From the NCBI GenBank assembly GCA_035772405.1, contig JAYKKM010000263.1, positions 4,409,001 to 4,473,000 on the forward strand: DNA of 64,000 nucleotides, read 5' to 3'. The position numbers were made by a program, and so were the translations under genes. Below the pieces are notes generated by a model. That model searched no databases. It saw only the letters and a list, made by a program, of their open reading frames with translations, and was not told where the DNA came from. The DNA is from Chrysogorgia sp. JL179-B06. Its lineage: Eukaryota; Cnidaria; Anthozoa; Scleralcyonacea; Chrysogorgiidae. This document shows positions 19,125-31,900 of the stretch, piece by piece (position 1 is the first letter of the stretch; each line of letters begins with the position of its first letter).

Positions 19125-20321
19125 CATCAACAATAATTGCAGTTGCTAAACTGCACAAACATACATAGTATAAAACATTCCATTTGTGTTTTGTTCTTAC
19201 AATTTCCTAAGCATAGTAAAGTTATATAGACTATACGTACTATTTACATTGGCAAGTTACTTCATGGACAGTTCAGATCCCTCAATTTGTTAGAATATAT
19301 TACACCAGTGTAAGTGTATCTAAACCATATACAGTAACAGTATGGGTGGATATTCAGTTTCCTTAAAGAGGCGGTCAAGTCCGTTCTGCGCATGTGCTAT
19401 GTAAGGGCCTTTTGAGGTAAAGAATACCAAAGTTTTGCCTTTTTTTGGCACCTTCGAAATGGAAATTTAAATTTATAATGTCTTTAAGGTGGCTCCCTAG
19501 GGTTTTAACATAACTCATTACTATATTAGAGTAATATGCTTAAGGGGCCCTAGTTTTTTGGGCCAATTAACGTATGCTTTTGACACTCTCCAGCAAGGTT
19601 AATAACATTATTTCCAATACCTAAAAATATTGTTATTAACCTTCTAAAAGCTTTTGCCATAGCAACAATGACAATGACGGTTTTTTGCTAGTTATCACGT
19701 TTTTCCTGCCATTTCTCGATTTTTTAAAATAAATATAGTTTGCTCAAAATGTAAATAAGCCGCACTTCTGGCAACAGACTTGACCGCGTCTTTCATTGTG
19801 TTATTTTTGAAATTATATATTTTTGTATAAAATGCATTAACAATACGTCTCTGAAATTGGGTCGTTCCAGAAAAGATCCACACCCCTCCCACGGAGGGAA
19901 TTTTTTGCCGTCCAGTGGGGGGGGGGGGGGTACATTATCATATATTAACTATAATTGTTATAGGATGTCCGGAGGGGGGAGGGCCTATTTGGTATTTCCT
20001 CCGTGGGGGGAGTGTGGGTATTTTCTGGAATGACCCATTAACACTTTTGAAGTTTCAGCCACAGGACTTTTTAACGTTTTCATGGGTATTTTAATGGCCC
20101 AAATAGTTGCTTGAGTTTAATCTCTGAATTGGAAATAATTTTTCCATCTTGTAAACCCAATATATTAATATGACATGCAGAGTTATTAAAAACTAAGACA
20201 CTATTCATTCAATGTGACATATTTTCAATGACTTTGAAATCAAAATGAAGTCAAAATGGCATACCTTGAAATAGAGTAAAATCTTGAGTTTACATGATGG
20301 TAGTATTCTGACTAGATTTTT
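19125..20321. other. Convergent intergenic region of the large transposon
   Basis: This 1.2-kb stretch separates the 3' ends of ligase and transposase and should hold both polyadenylation sites. It contains a poly-G run near 19916-19930 and a MITE (listed separately). No frame of interest. Confidence 0.4.
19858..20037. mobile_element. 180-bp MITE-like element
   Basis: Left end TGGGTCGTTCCAGAAAAGAT and right end ATTTTCTGGAATGACCCA are inverted copies, and pairing continues through CCACACCCCTCCCACGGAGG against CCTCCGTGGGGGGAGTGTGG. A poly-G run occurs inside. No clear target-site duplication. Confidence 0.6.
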
Positions 20322-22662
20322 TTAATAATTTCTTAAATTGTCTGCTGGTAAATGATTTCGGAGAATTTTCTCCTGCATTCTTTCAGCAACAAACGTACAG
20401 GCTTGTATATACAGACCTATGCCATAATCCTCACACTGTGCAAGTGGGTTTACCCGCTCCTGCAACAACTCAAAATCTTGGTTTGATAAGGGGTTTGGAA
20501 AATCATGTATTACCACAGCATTTTCTAGGTTGACTTGTGGTGGCAAACTCCCCTCATTCTCTATACCATATTGACTCCAATCCTAAAAATGTAAGGATAA
20601 CTGATGTACTACAGTTGTTACAGTTTGTTTGAAATACAGTCGCAGTGTATTATTGTTTGTAAATTCACTTTTGTGACACTCTGGGGATATAGCACAATTT
20701 TCGATTTTTAGTCAAGGAGGGGGGGGTTGGGTGGGGGTACAAGAGGAAGGCAACATAGGAATTTGGACTGGCTTTAGGAAACTTCACTAAATTCCTGACA
20801 ATTGGTGGGTTTTACCACGTGTTACAATGCAATGAATAATGAAAACCATTATCATTATTTTCTCACTTCGATAAATGCAGGTTGACCAAATGACCACCTT
20901 GCTTATAGTGGAACCCACCTATTAATGAGGATAGGGAGGGATAATATTTCCTGGGGTGACCCGAATTGCATTCCTTTCCTCTCCATTGTATGCAACATCA
21001 ATTCATTAGGAAAAGGAAAGGGCCATCAAAAAACAAATGTTTATTTTATCACACCTGAAACAATTCTTGTTGTAATTCCCTTCCTGCACAATCAGAGCTT
21101 CTAGATAGTTGAGCTAAACCACATATCCACAATTGACTTGGTGTTCTATGTCCAGCTGTTCTAATGCCATGATTGTTCCCGTATGAAATTCTCGAGATGT
21201 GCATTTATGCGTGCCTCAAAAACATAATGCAAACAGAACATGTGTTTGTAATCTGATAGATCCAGATAGCCAGATTCCTCCAGATACTGGAACACAGAGT
21301 AATAAATGTAAAGGCATGCTACGAATACATCTCGCCATAACCGTTCAATCCGCTGATTGTGCACACTAGGCCCAGTGATATAGCTACCTCTATCAGGTCC
21401 TCTTGATGGGTGTGTTAGCATGTACCATGCTACATCTACATTTTCACCCCCATGGTCACCTCTAACTCTGGAAGGAAGTCCATGGACATTTACTGCATTT
21501 ACAAAATGGGACATTACTGTGCATGCCTTGTTATTCCCATTGCATTTAAGATACATAATCTTTCTGGAATACCCATCAATGCACCCATGCACCACAAAAT
21601 TCCACCTATAAAATTACAAAAAGAGTTTATTCAAGTGCTATTTTGATGCAACCCTCTCCTCCACAGAGGCTTAAATGAGAGAGAGGAACGCAGGCAGGCA
21701 TGCATGAAACAAACGCTCGTTAACTCCAAACTTATCGATCAGCGGAAGCCTCTGCGCAGGAGAGTTGATGCAACTTTTATGCAAAACAGTACTACATATT
21801 GGAGTGATCTACATTTGGTGGCATAATCAGATTAACCCATTAACTGACATTGCCATCATCCAGCATTAATAGAGTAAAATACTACTAAAGTAGGGTGCAC
21901 CAAAGGGGTGCCCCCCATCTCCCACCCAACAGTTTAGTATGCCCAGGATTATCACACTAACCTTCTAAGTTTATGGTTCCCATCCATATGCCACAAAGCT
22001 AATGGGGCCCTGACATTGTACGATCGTCTGTGAGCCACACGAATTTGAAGAGCTCTAACGACAGTGCCTTCGGGGTCAGCTCTTCTCATAGTCTCTCTGA
22101 CCCTGTATTCTTGTAACTTAAATCCTCGTGACAGAAGATGACCACGCATACTTTTGTAACCACAATTCGGAAACTCTTGCAATATACTTTTCACCATGTC
22201 ATCCAGCTCCCTATCTGTCAATTTAGCGTATGTCCCACGTACTGAAATTCCATATTCTTCCAGTCTGTGAACAGTTTTACAAGAAACACACAGCAAACTT
22301 GATATATCAGTTACTTTAAACCCGTTGTCAAGAAGGTAAGCGAGCTGCTCGAAAGGTATATCAAACCTTGGTCTCCCTTTGAACCCTGTCTTAACAAGTG
22401 GAGGGGTAGCTATACTGCATATGTCTTGCTGTTCATCGCTCGTAGATAGTATTTGCTTTGCTTGAAGTAAGTAAGGAAGTATGGATTCTTCTAAATTACC
22501 GCCCATCCTCAACAGCAACCCGATTAGCCAGTCTACTTTATACTGCGCAAAGTCGATTTTATTACTGTATGATTGGCCTTCTAATTTGCTTATTATATCA
22601 CTCAAAACTCCTTTTAACATTGTGGAAACCAGCTCAATCGGAGATCTATGTTGTCCCTCCAT
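20322..22662 (-). pseudogene. DDE integrase-like transposase of the large transposon, three exons, one frameshift
   Basis: Exons on the minus strand: 22662-21962, 21605-21055 and 20582-20322, joined by GT-AG introns with agreeing phases. The start at 22662 (CAAGATGG context) lies 21 bp inside the right TIR. Exon 1 has a helix-turn-helix (FKVTDISSLLCVSCKTVHRL). Catalytic residues are D in WHMDGNHKL (21984), D in RGDHGGENV (21457) and E in QRIERLWRD (21346). At about 21178-21183 a small indel after ENFIR shifts the frame, with [19 protein letters not shown] continuing in the new frame. The family matches integrase core (rve-type) proteins abundant in cnidarians. This copy cannot make full-length protein. 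Confidence 0.75.
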
Positions 22663-22682
22663 CTTGAATGATAATTGTAAAT

Positions 22683-23301
22683 CGGGGTAAATGGGGGTAA
22701 CACGAGAATACATTGTAAGTTAGGGACAATTAAGGGGTAATCTTGCGGTAATTGCACCTCCGGGTACGGCATTGCATCTCCGGGTACGGCATTGCATCTC
22801 CGGGTACGGCATTGCATCTCCGGGTACGACATTGCATCTCCGGGTACGACATTGCATCTCCGGGTACGGCATTGCATCTCCGGGTACGGCATTGCATCTC
22901 CGGGTACGACATTGCATCTCCGGGTACGACATTGCATCTCCGGGTACGACATTGCATCTCCGGGTACGACATTGCATCTCCGGGTACGACATTGCATCTC
23001 CGGGTACGGCATTGCATCTCCGGGTACGACATTGCATCTCCGGGTACGACATTGCATCTCCGGGTACGGCATTGCATCTCCGGGTACGACATTGCATCTC
23101 CGGGCACGGCATTGCATCTCCGGGTACGACATTGCATCTCCGGGTACGGCATTGCATCTCCGGGTACGATATTGCATCTCCGGGCACGACATTGCATCTC
23201 CGGGTACGACATTACATAATACCGGGTACGGAATAATGTACGATATAATGCACAATAGCAAACAAAATGTCTTACAATTTTGTCCATAATCCCCCTCCAT
23301 A
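22683..23301 (-). repeat. Right terminal inverted repeat with about 23 copies of the 20-bp unit
   Basis: The mirror image of the left arm: inner unique part 22683-22755, then about 23 very uniform 20-bp units (GCATCTCCGGGTACGRCATT) to about 23215, then the outer part. Units are more homogeneous here and the array is longer (23 against 16), so the arms have changed copy number independently. It probably contains the transposase promoter. Confidence 0.85.
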
Positions 23302-23580
23302 CGATATAAAGGTTCCCAAAGTTAAACTTGAAGCAGGTAAAATGACTTTCCAATACATCGGAGCGACGTTGTACAACGATCTGCCGTCGGAAATTAAATT
23401 AAGTGGTACATTTAAAACCTTCAAAACGAAGGTGTTCAAACATTTATTTCAAACTGAATAGTTTGAGATTGAACTTATAGCCAGACATTGTATCACAGCG
23501 CCCTCACTGATAACAGCAACTATTTGATGCTGACGAGGTTAGGCTGTTAAAATATCATTAAATTGAAAAAATTGAAATTG
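23302..23580 (+). mobile_element. LINE 3' fragment: RT C-terminus with (AATTGA)n tail
   Basis: The frame reads KVPKVKLEAGKMTFQYIG then LYNDLPSEIKLS to a TAG at 23459-23461, the usual C-terminal end of CR1/L2-type ORF2. It is followed by about 100 bp and a simple AAATTGAAATTG tail at 23552-23583. It abuts the right end of the large transposon directly. Confidence 0.6.
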
Positions 23581-23583
23581 AAA

Positions 23584-24895
23584 TTGTCTGGAATAAGAAG
23601 TCAAATCTCCTCAATACAAAGCGGATATTTGTTATTAAAAGAAAAGCTTAGCGGTGATTTTGCTGAGCTTGAGGAGAAGGTTAAAGATCTAGATGCAGTT
23701 GTCAAAAGGCAAAATAGCGAAATCAGTTTGCTTAAAGATGAGAACAAACGTCTGAACGAGCTTTGCATAAATTATCCTACATCGAAAGCAGTGTCTCCCA
23801 TGGGATCAAGTGTGAGCACGAAATCATCAGACGATGCAGTGAAAGCATCCAACGGTGAATCGAATGCACTGTCTGACTTGGGATTAAGTGCTCCAAGTTT
23901 TGTTCTTTCCACAACAGCGAGTGTCAATGACATCTGTGGAAATACCGAGAAAAATTATAGTGAACCGAGTACATCAAAGCAATTGCCCAGTGAAGGTAAT
24001 TTATATAACCACGGTACCTCATTATGCTCGAAGCAATCTTACAGTGACGTATTAAAGTGACTTTCCCAGAAACAAACTTTGTCAATAGAGGAAAATGTTT
24101 CTCACCAGATTGATCTAACTGACATTGCAAATATTGACAGCTCTCCAAAAGAACAACCTGAGCAGTATTCACTAGCGAAATCAAAACCAGGTGCAATCAA
24201 CAATGATGATTCTGAAAGCGGGTTTATTGGAGTAAAAAGAACCCGTATTCTTACCAAACGCTTCTTTACCAGTGGTATTGCTGAGAATGTAAATAAGGAA
24301 ATGATAATGCATTACCTGGGGAAGAGGGGAGTAATACCTACGCTATTAAACGTGTTTGAAAGCAAACGGAAGGGCACGCTATCAGCAAAAGTGAATGTTC
24401 ATATTAAAAAACTAAGACCCAAAAACAAAAAAAACAATAAGAAAACGAAAAAACCCAAAAACGAAAAAACAATAAGACCCTGGGTTTATAGTTGCTATTA
24501 ATCCAATTTAATATATAATTCTTTCCTTTAACAGTAAATATTTAAAAAATTTATTTTAATTTGATTGACTGTAAATAGAAAATACATTCAACATTTTAAC
24601 TAGGGGTCTTAAATAAAAGCCTGTCCCGGTTTATGGTAGGCCCGTAGCCATAATATTAATTAAAAATAATAATGTAAATATTTTATAATTTTATTTTTTA
24701 TTATGTTTTTTTTAATTTTATATTTTATTATGTTTAGTTATCATTGTGAGCCTATGTAATTTTTGATAGTTTTTTGGCAGTTAACCTTGTTGGGTATGTA
24801 CCTGTTGTAAACGTTCCTCGTTGTACATGTAATTTTTGTTCAAATTTTTTTTAGTTATTGTACAATGGAAGCTTAATAAATAAATAAATAAATAT
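23584..24895 (+). mobile_element. LINE ORF1-like fragment with 3' UTR and (AATA)n tail
   Basis: About 165 residues begin with a coiled coil (LEEKVKDLDAVVKRQNSEIS) followed by a Ser-rich linker and SYSDVLK. After a stop at 24058 the frame continues to FIGVKRTRILTKRFFTSGIA and FESKRKGTLSAKVNV, typical of non-LTR ORF1 proteins. At 24410 the coding sequence dissolves into an A-rich imperfect repeat, and an AT-rich 3' UTR ends in AATAAATAAATAAATA at 24876-24893. ORF2 is missing, so this is an internally deleted copy. Confidence 0.55.
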
Positions 24896-26944
24896 GGTAG
24901 GTAGGTAAAACGGTTAGAAATACCAGGATGGTGTGGAAAACTGAGCAACTTCACATGCACCATGGGCAGAGGTGTGAAAGGTGGGGTCACTGGGGCTTGA
25001 TAGCCACGTACGGCAGTCCACCACATAGGCCAAGTTATATCAATGGACCAGGCCATCCATGTTGGTTCACTGACTAAAACAAGAGTAATGGTTTAGTGTT
25101 TCCTAGGCATACTAATGAGCTCTGATATACAGCGAAACAGCCTGGTCAATTGTTCTATACAGTAGCTTTTGTTTTTCCTTGCCACTGTGTTCGTATCAAA
25201 ATAATCTTATTTTTGCCAGTTAATGAAAAATTAAATGTAAAATGAAACTAGTCAACATTTGGACCAAATGTTTTTCAAAATTAAATTAACACTATTAAAA
25301 ATCGCTATTTAAGACCCCTAGATTTTGCTCCAAAGTGCTCTCAGAATGCAGGAAATGGCATTTCAGAGACCCCGAATATAAAAATTCACATAAATTTGAC
25401 TGAGGTAAAAAAAAATCCGCCCCTAGTCTTTGGGGTAATTTATTCACTGTTAAGTCTGTTCCCCTTATGTCATGTTGCAACTTATAATATGGTTATAATA
25501 ATTAAACTGGTAGATTTGTTTTGAAGACAGCAAATCCTAGTTAACTAATTGATATTAATTTTGTTTAATAATATTCTACAATTGAATTTTTAATTGAAAA
25601 TTGTTAATTTTTGGACTGCATCCCATCATTTACCTCCTAGAAGTGAAGCATTGTCAGTTGTTGTTTGTGAGCGACCTAAATTGTGTTTCCAGTTGCAAGG
25701 GCATTTTTCAATACAATTTGCAGTTGTAATGAATATGCAATCTTCGAAGAGAACATGGACACAGTACTCAAATATGGATCAACTGGCTTCTCAGAAATTT
25801 AAGTAACTGCTCCAAAACATCATGATGCTAGCAATAATACTAATTTCTAGGTTTATATTATCAAGAATAACTGTTGTTTCCAAGAACAGGGAGACTAATT
25901 CAAATTAGAGTTAAGTGTTATTGTTTTAAGGAACACCATTTTTGATGATCATTTTGAAGTTCCATTGAACTACATATAATACACATTTTGTGTAACATTG
26001 GCTAGGTTAAAGTGTTGTTATTAACAATTTTAGTTTGCTTTAAAGTGTAAAGTGCTTATGATGTGAAACGTTTATCTTATATGAAGGAACTTTTAAAATA
26101 AAGAAAAAGAAATCAATTTACAGTTCTTCCATACTTAGATACATGTATTATACTTTATGTGATATTTAATGACGTCAAGATGTTTACACATTTTTAGAAA
26201 ATCGAGAAATTAGAAATAGTAAGTTAATTCGGTATCACAATTTTGATCTTTGGTTTCATGAAATGTTATAATTTGTGATTTTGTTTAAAGTGTCCCTGCA
26301 ACGAAATATCACATTACGTTTCCTGGCATTTTTTGTTACAGAACATCATTTTAGGTTTAGTACCCTAGTTAGGAAATTTTTTTTAATTAACTTTAATCAA
26401 AATATGTTTTTCCTCTTATGAATATACCTACAAATACAAATTGTTTCATTGGGATATGTACGTAATCGGTTTCCATGACAACCGGCCTTAACCTTTTTTT
26501 CAACCATAATTTAGTGACTACGCAAGCAGCAATAGCTGTGTAACGGAAAGCCTTATGGTTTTGAAATTTCAGGATATTTACTTGAGATAGGGCTGTGCAA
26601 TGAACCTAAAATAGTCACATAACACATATTTCAACTTAGTAAAATATTGGGGACATTGGTTAGGTGTGAATAAAGTACCACATCCGGTAACGGATTGGTC
26701 CATTTAGACCGGACATTTTTCAAACTATTGTTTTATTTTAGGTTCATTACACTAAGGAATTATTAAAGATGTTATATGTCCAATTCCGTTGGGTTACCTC
26801 ATGTAATATTTAAGAAATGTTAAGCCGTAACAAATTGTGCCAAAACATGGTAGTTGAGAAAAATTAACTTGAAAGTTTCACTTAGTGTCAGAATCTATTA
26901 AAACTCTCCTGCAGCTCTTTTTGCTGTTGCTTATCGTCTTTTTT
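24896..26944. other. AT-rich region without a supported gene
   Basis: Frames are short. The only structure seen is an inverted-repeat element at 26599-26748. No RNA gene or satellite could be recognised. Confidence 0.3.
26599..26748. mobile_element. 150-bp MITE-like element
   Basis: AATGAACCTAAAATAG at the left end and TATTTTAGGTTCATT at the right end are inverted copies. The interior has no coding capacity. Confidence 0.5.
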
Positions 26945-27345
26945 TCTTTTTCAGTCCTCTAAGCAATTTCCTCCTCTTTTTCCTTTCATTCTTCTCTTTA
27001 TACTTGAGTCCATGTACCTACATCCTTTTTCAGTGTACTTCCCAGTGGGAAAGTTTAATTTTGTAAAATAATCCAATAACTGTTTTGGATCCAATGTTAA
27101 AATGACTGGTGGCATCAAACATTCCAAATTCCAACAAATTTCTCGCAACAAAAACGGCTTTGGGTATACGGTTCCAAATCATACCATTTAATGCTTCATT
27201 CTGGTTTTGCATCTTTCCATGGAGACACTTTTCGAAGAAGTGAATCTTCACTCAGCCTTTCGTACACTGGTTTAACCTTGGGAATGACAGACAATGTTAG
27301 TCCAGGACCATGTTTATAACCGCTCTTGCTCTTGTCACGCTGAAA
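26945..27345 (-). pseudogene. Mutator-like transposase C-terminal remnant
   Basis: Minus-strand frames read KCLHGKMQNQNEALNGMIWN, IPKAVFVARNLLEFGMFDAT and HFNIGSKTV, the pattern of the cnidarian-common Mutator-like transposase domain, then shift frame near 27050 to LTLDPKQLLDYFTKLNFPTG and a basic tail ending at 26951. Only the last ~130 residues are present. Confidence 0.55.
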
Positions 27346-27539
27346 ACCACACCAGCTTGAGGGTGCAGTGGCTATATGCAGTGGCTATATGGAGTGGCCG
27401 GGCTTCACATTTTTAATTTTTTTTTTAATTTTTCATTAAATTTGGGTACTGTACCACCTTAAATAGGTAAAATCTTAATGTTATTTACATGAAACTTGTT
27501 TTGGTGTCGGCACTTCGAGAAAGGGGTGTTTTTGGTGAA

Positions 27540-28520
27540 ACGTTTAGCTTTATTTCGCACAATCTCACTAATTGGCAACACGGCTTTTTCCCTGGACGTT
27601 CTAGTGTTATGCATCTTACTCAAGTTGTTCACTTGCTCGCTCAAACAACAAGTTGACCTAGTATATCTTGACTTCTCTAAGGCCTTTGAATGTGTGCCCC
27701 ATTCTAAACTTCTTTATAAGCTCCACGTTATGGGTATTCGGGACCCATTGCTTTCTTGGTTCCGTAGCTACCTTTCTCAGAGGCGCCACCGTGTTGTTCA
27801 TGATGGATTTTCTTCTGAATGGCTGCCTGTAACATCTGGTGTACCTCCAGGTTCGGTCCTCGGACCGCTTGTGTTCCTTATATACATCAACGATATGGCT
27901 GATCCAGTCACTCAGGAATCGCAGTTACCCTTATTCGTTGCTAACTCGAAGTGTTTAAGTTATTTTCAGCGTTACTTACCAAGATAAACTCCAGGAAGAT
28001 CTTAATGCTCTGTACAATTGGTCTATCACATGGGGCATGAAGTTTAATGTCAATAAGTGTAAGGTGCTGAGAGTTGTTAGAACTCAGACAATTTATGATC
28101 GTCAGTACTATTTGGGTTCTAAACAGCTGTCTGTTGTTCAGAGTGAGAAAGATCTTGGAGTGTGGCTTACTACCACTCTCAACTGGAACACCGATACTGA
28201 TCATGTAGTTGCTAAGGCCCAAAGGATGTTTGGTCTATTGTATCGGACTTTGAGAGACATTGATGATCACACCGTAAAGCGTTTACTCTATTCCACGTGG
28301 GTGAGGTCAATACTTGAATATGCTAGTGCATATACTTGCTGGTTGGTGACTGGTTGATAGAGAAGCGAAGTTCAGGCAACTATTTGATTTGCTTCAAACT
28401 TTCAGATTCGTTTAGGATCAGGATTAATATATTAGTAGATCGGAGTCAGACTTACCTTCGTCTTCGAACTTTGCTTGAAAGCCTGAAATCGCATCACTGC
28501 CGTATTTACTCCTGCAGCCA
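27540..28520 (+). mobile_element. LINE RT fragment (CR1/Jockey-like), degenerate
   Basis: The frame covers [39 protein letters not shown] and then PLFVANSKC where the active site LFADD should be, so catalysis is lost. After a stop it continues in another frame with MKFNVNKCKVLRVV, KDLGVWLTTTLNWN and RMFGLLYRTLRD, and breaks again near 28350. Both ends are truncated. Confidence 0.7.
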
Positions 28521-28689
28521 GTATTTTATAACACCAACGAATAATTAAACAATAATAAGTAACGCAGGCTGCCATGCCATGCATTTCCCATATCTTAAAA
28601 GTGAGCAAAAATTGCACCATAGTTTTTCCATATGATTCCCATATGGGTCATATATGGCCTACTATTTGCCATATAATTCCCATAGTTTT

Positions 28690-28925
28690 ACTTTGGTAAG
28701 GGTTTAAAAGATTGTAAAGTTGTTTTGGATTGCAAATCTTTGGTCGTGCCATTCCAGGGTTTCACAGCTCTAAAACAAAAGCTTCTTTTCCGTTAGCTGA
28801 TCGAAAGAAAGGGACTGTTTGTCTTGTATTTACGTCAATTTCCTTTGTAATAATAAACTTCTCGCGAAGGTACTCAGGTGCCAGTCCATTCAAGCATTTG
28901 AAAGTCATAACCATCTATCGCATCC
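28690..28925 (-). mobile_element. LINE RT C-terminal fragment, antisense
   Basis: On the minus strand: MTFKCLNGLAPEYLREKF, TRQTVPFFRSANGKEAFV and then, after a stop and shift, a PGMARPK remnant of the usual LWN motif. It is a short 5'- and 3'-truncated piece lying next to an opposite-strand LINE. Confidence 0.5.
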
Positions 28926-28989
28926 ATAATCGCATCATGCTTTTTTATGTGAGCGCCCACGCGGCTGCCATTTTGAGTGCTCGCTTAAA

Positions 28990-31900
28990 TTTCATATTTT
29001 TACTTGTTTTAAACGAATTTTATCTACTTGTCTTATCTACAAGAACATCTAACATCATAATGCTGAGATATACACGTAGTGCCCTTTTTTCTATGCGGAA
29101 TTTGATGAAGGAAAAGACAACAAGCCATTTTTACCGGTTGAGTGGAGTACATGCAAGGCAACTGGCATTTTGAAACCTACAAGAGGAAAGTGCGGTGGAC
29201 TCTCTAAGAAGACTGGTAATACAATAATTGTCCTAGGAACAAGACAAAGACCAAGATCTCTTGACACATTTGCAAAGAAGTCTACAAGAAGTCAAGTTTT
29301 GACAAATAAGAGGAACTTTTTAAATATTCAAACTGTCATTTCAAATAAAACGGTCCACGAACTTTCCAATTTTAATTCCCAAAGGAGGCTACACTTTGTT
29401 CCATCTGTTTTGTTGGCAAATGCTATGTCTTTAGCACCAAAAATAGACGAAATTGCCATCACTCTTAAAAAGGAAAATTCTGATATAGCATGTTTTAGCG
29501 AAACATAGTTGAAAGATTCAGTTCCTGATAATCCGATCAACATCTCTGGATATCAATTGTTTCGACGGGATCGAAAACACAAAGCTCATGGCGGAGTCTG
29601 TCTATATGTTACAGAAGTTATTGCGTGTAAAATGTTATCTGATCTTCATAGCGACGATCACGAAGTGCTATGGTCAGTATTAAGACCAACAAGACTTCCC
29701 CGAGGTTTTTCTTGCATAGTTATTGCCGTACACAGGATTATTTTTCCGGGGGGGCAGCAAGACAAATATTGTAAAGTTTGTGTTCGCAGGTTTCACGCGA
29801 ACCTTTGTAGGGGGGTTTGAGGGCATGCACCCCCAGAAAAAATTTGAATTTTAAAAGCCCCAGGAATGCGTTTCTGGCGATTTCTGCGAGGAACATTCTG
29901 AAAAAATGTATCTGTAAGGTCTGGTTTACCCCAGGTATGTCTAACCCCAGAGTACCTATGGTCCAGCGAGCTCATTGTTAGCTCCATATTATATGTAGAG
30001 CTCACTGCTCCAGTATTACTTAAACCATAAGTCCATAACCGCATGCGATTTGTTATCGACAGACGCGGTGGGAAAAGGCGTGCGAGGGGATTATTGCGGA
30101 TTCGTATTTCTAGTTTATGTTTACGTCGTATTTCAGCACTCAAGCTAAATAATCAGGGACCGCGGAGCGGTTTTAAAAGTGTGGGGCACCACCGAGCGCC
30201 GAAGGCGCGAGGCGCACGTTTATGTTGGGGGTGCGGGGGCATGCTACCCAGGGAAATTTTGAAATCTAGGCTCTCCTGTAAGGGCATTTCCTGCATTTTG
30301 GAGAGCAATTTTACAAAATTCTGAATTGTGAAACACATCACTTTTACAGAGCCCCAACGCAAGATTTGCAACAAGTTTCAAAATAACCGCTTACCATTAC
30401 TAATTAGACGTTAGGAGTAAGGAGAGCTTTTAAATCAAGTAACCCCCAAAAGTCAAAACCGATAATCTTGTATTGGTTATGAAATGGGAGGGGTGTAAGT
30501 AATAATTAACAATTAAACACGAATCTTGCACAGCTAACTGTGCGATCAAAGGACCAACTTTTGTCTCTACCCCAATACTCTATCACATACAACAAAGCAT
30601 CTAGATTAAACACTAGGTGTTAATCTGGTCGTACATTACAAAAACATTAATTTGAAATAACAGTAAGTTATAACTTCTTAGTAAAGTAGCACTGGTGTTT
30701 TTAAATGGAGAATACGCCGAAATTTCTTTTCCGATTTTCGTTTTGTGCCACAAATTCATTTGCCACCGAGACTAGATCAAGTTTTTCAGTTCTTTGCTTG
30801 TGGACATGCAGTACTGTAAGATTTGAAAATCTTTTCTGTGACATATTTGCGTGAAGCCATGTTTTTAGTCTTCTGGTGGCAGAAAATGACCTCTCTCCAG
30901 TTGCACTATAGTTGCAGGACTCACATGTATATATTCACAATTAGTTTGAGGAATTATTGAAATTCAAATGTGCCCCCCGCTTCCGCGGTCCATGATAATT
31001 GTCTGAATACCCATAATAAATTTATAATCAATATAAAAATAAACAATATAAAAAAACATATCTTGGTTTTTTTCTGGGGGGGCAGTTGCCCCTGCTTCCC
31101 CCCCCCCCCCCCCGCTAGGTACGGCCCTGTGCTCCGACGAAGTGTCAATGTCTAACTATTTGTTCCAGAGCTTGACTACCGCTGAATCATTATATCCTAA
31201 TTGTGGATTTATTATTGCTGGCCATTTTAATCGTCTTAACGTTAGCTATCTTCAACAACATTTTAAATTCAAGCAGCTTGTTCAATCCCCCACTAGAGGC
31301 TCCGCAACACTGGATTTGGTTTTGACAAACAAGAGTGAGCATTATTTATCGGCGAAAATTATTCCGCCTTTCGGTTTGTCAGATCATTCCACAGTTTTAG
31401 TTGAGCCCAAGTTGAGGATTCCTGGACTCTACATGGAAATCAGTAACCGTAAGAGACACAAGATCCAGTTGTAAACGATCTCTCGGCCATTACTTGAGTA
31501 CCATCGATTGGTCGATCATCAACCATTTCAAAAGCTGTGAAGAAAAGCTTGAAGCTTTTGAAAGCCTTGTTAAAATTGGTCTCGAACACATTATGCCTGA
31601 AAAAGAAATAAAAATCCACCCGAACGACGCACCTTGCATGTCTATAAAGATCAAAAATCTCATATGTCAGAGACAAATTGCTTTTAAATATAATAACGGC
31701 CAGCTCTTTAAGTTCTTTCGTAACGCGGTAAACAAAGAACGGAAACTGTGCAAGAGCAAATACTATTCTTCCAAGGTGAAAGATTTAAAAGATGCAAATC
31801 CTCGGAGATGGTGGAATGAGGTTAATAAATTCAGTGGATTAAGTAACAACAACAGTGACATCATTAACAAGCTCAAGGTCCCTGAACTGGACAACCTCTC

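Larger units (their letters stand above)
11764..23301. mobile_element. 11.5-kb DNA transposon with satellite-bearing TIRs, carrying an E3 ligase and a transposase
   Basis: The outer ends are inverted copies: TATGGAGGGGGATTATGGAC at 11764 and its complement ending at 23301. Identity continues through GACAAAATTGTAAGACA and an ATTGTGCATTATATCGTAC block, then a 20-bp tandem array, then a unique inner part (ATTACCGCAAGATTACCCC to CATTTACCCCG). Between the arms lie two convergent multi-exon genes, HECT ligase and DDE transposase. Flanks differ (unknown exon-like DNA left, LINE 3' end right) and no target-site duplication is visible, so the locus was rearranged after insertion or the true end is offset. 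The superfamily is unsettled; an IS3EU-like assignment is worth testing. Confidence 0.8.

Noticed and set aside
22720..23353. Frames of 155-228 codons over the right 20-bp array
   Set aside because: Same satellite artefact as in the left arm; no start context and no relation to the genes.
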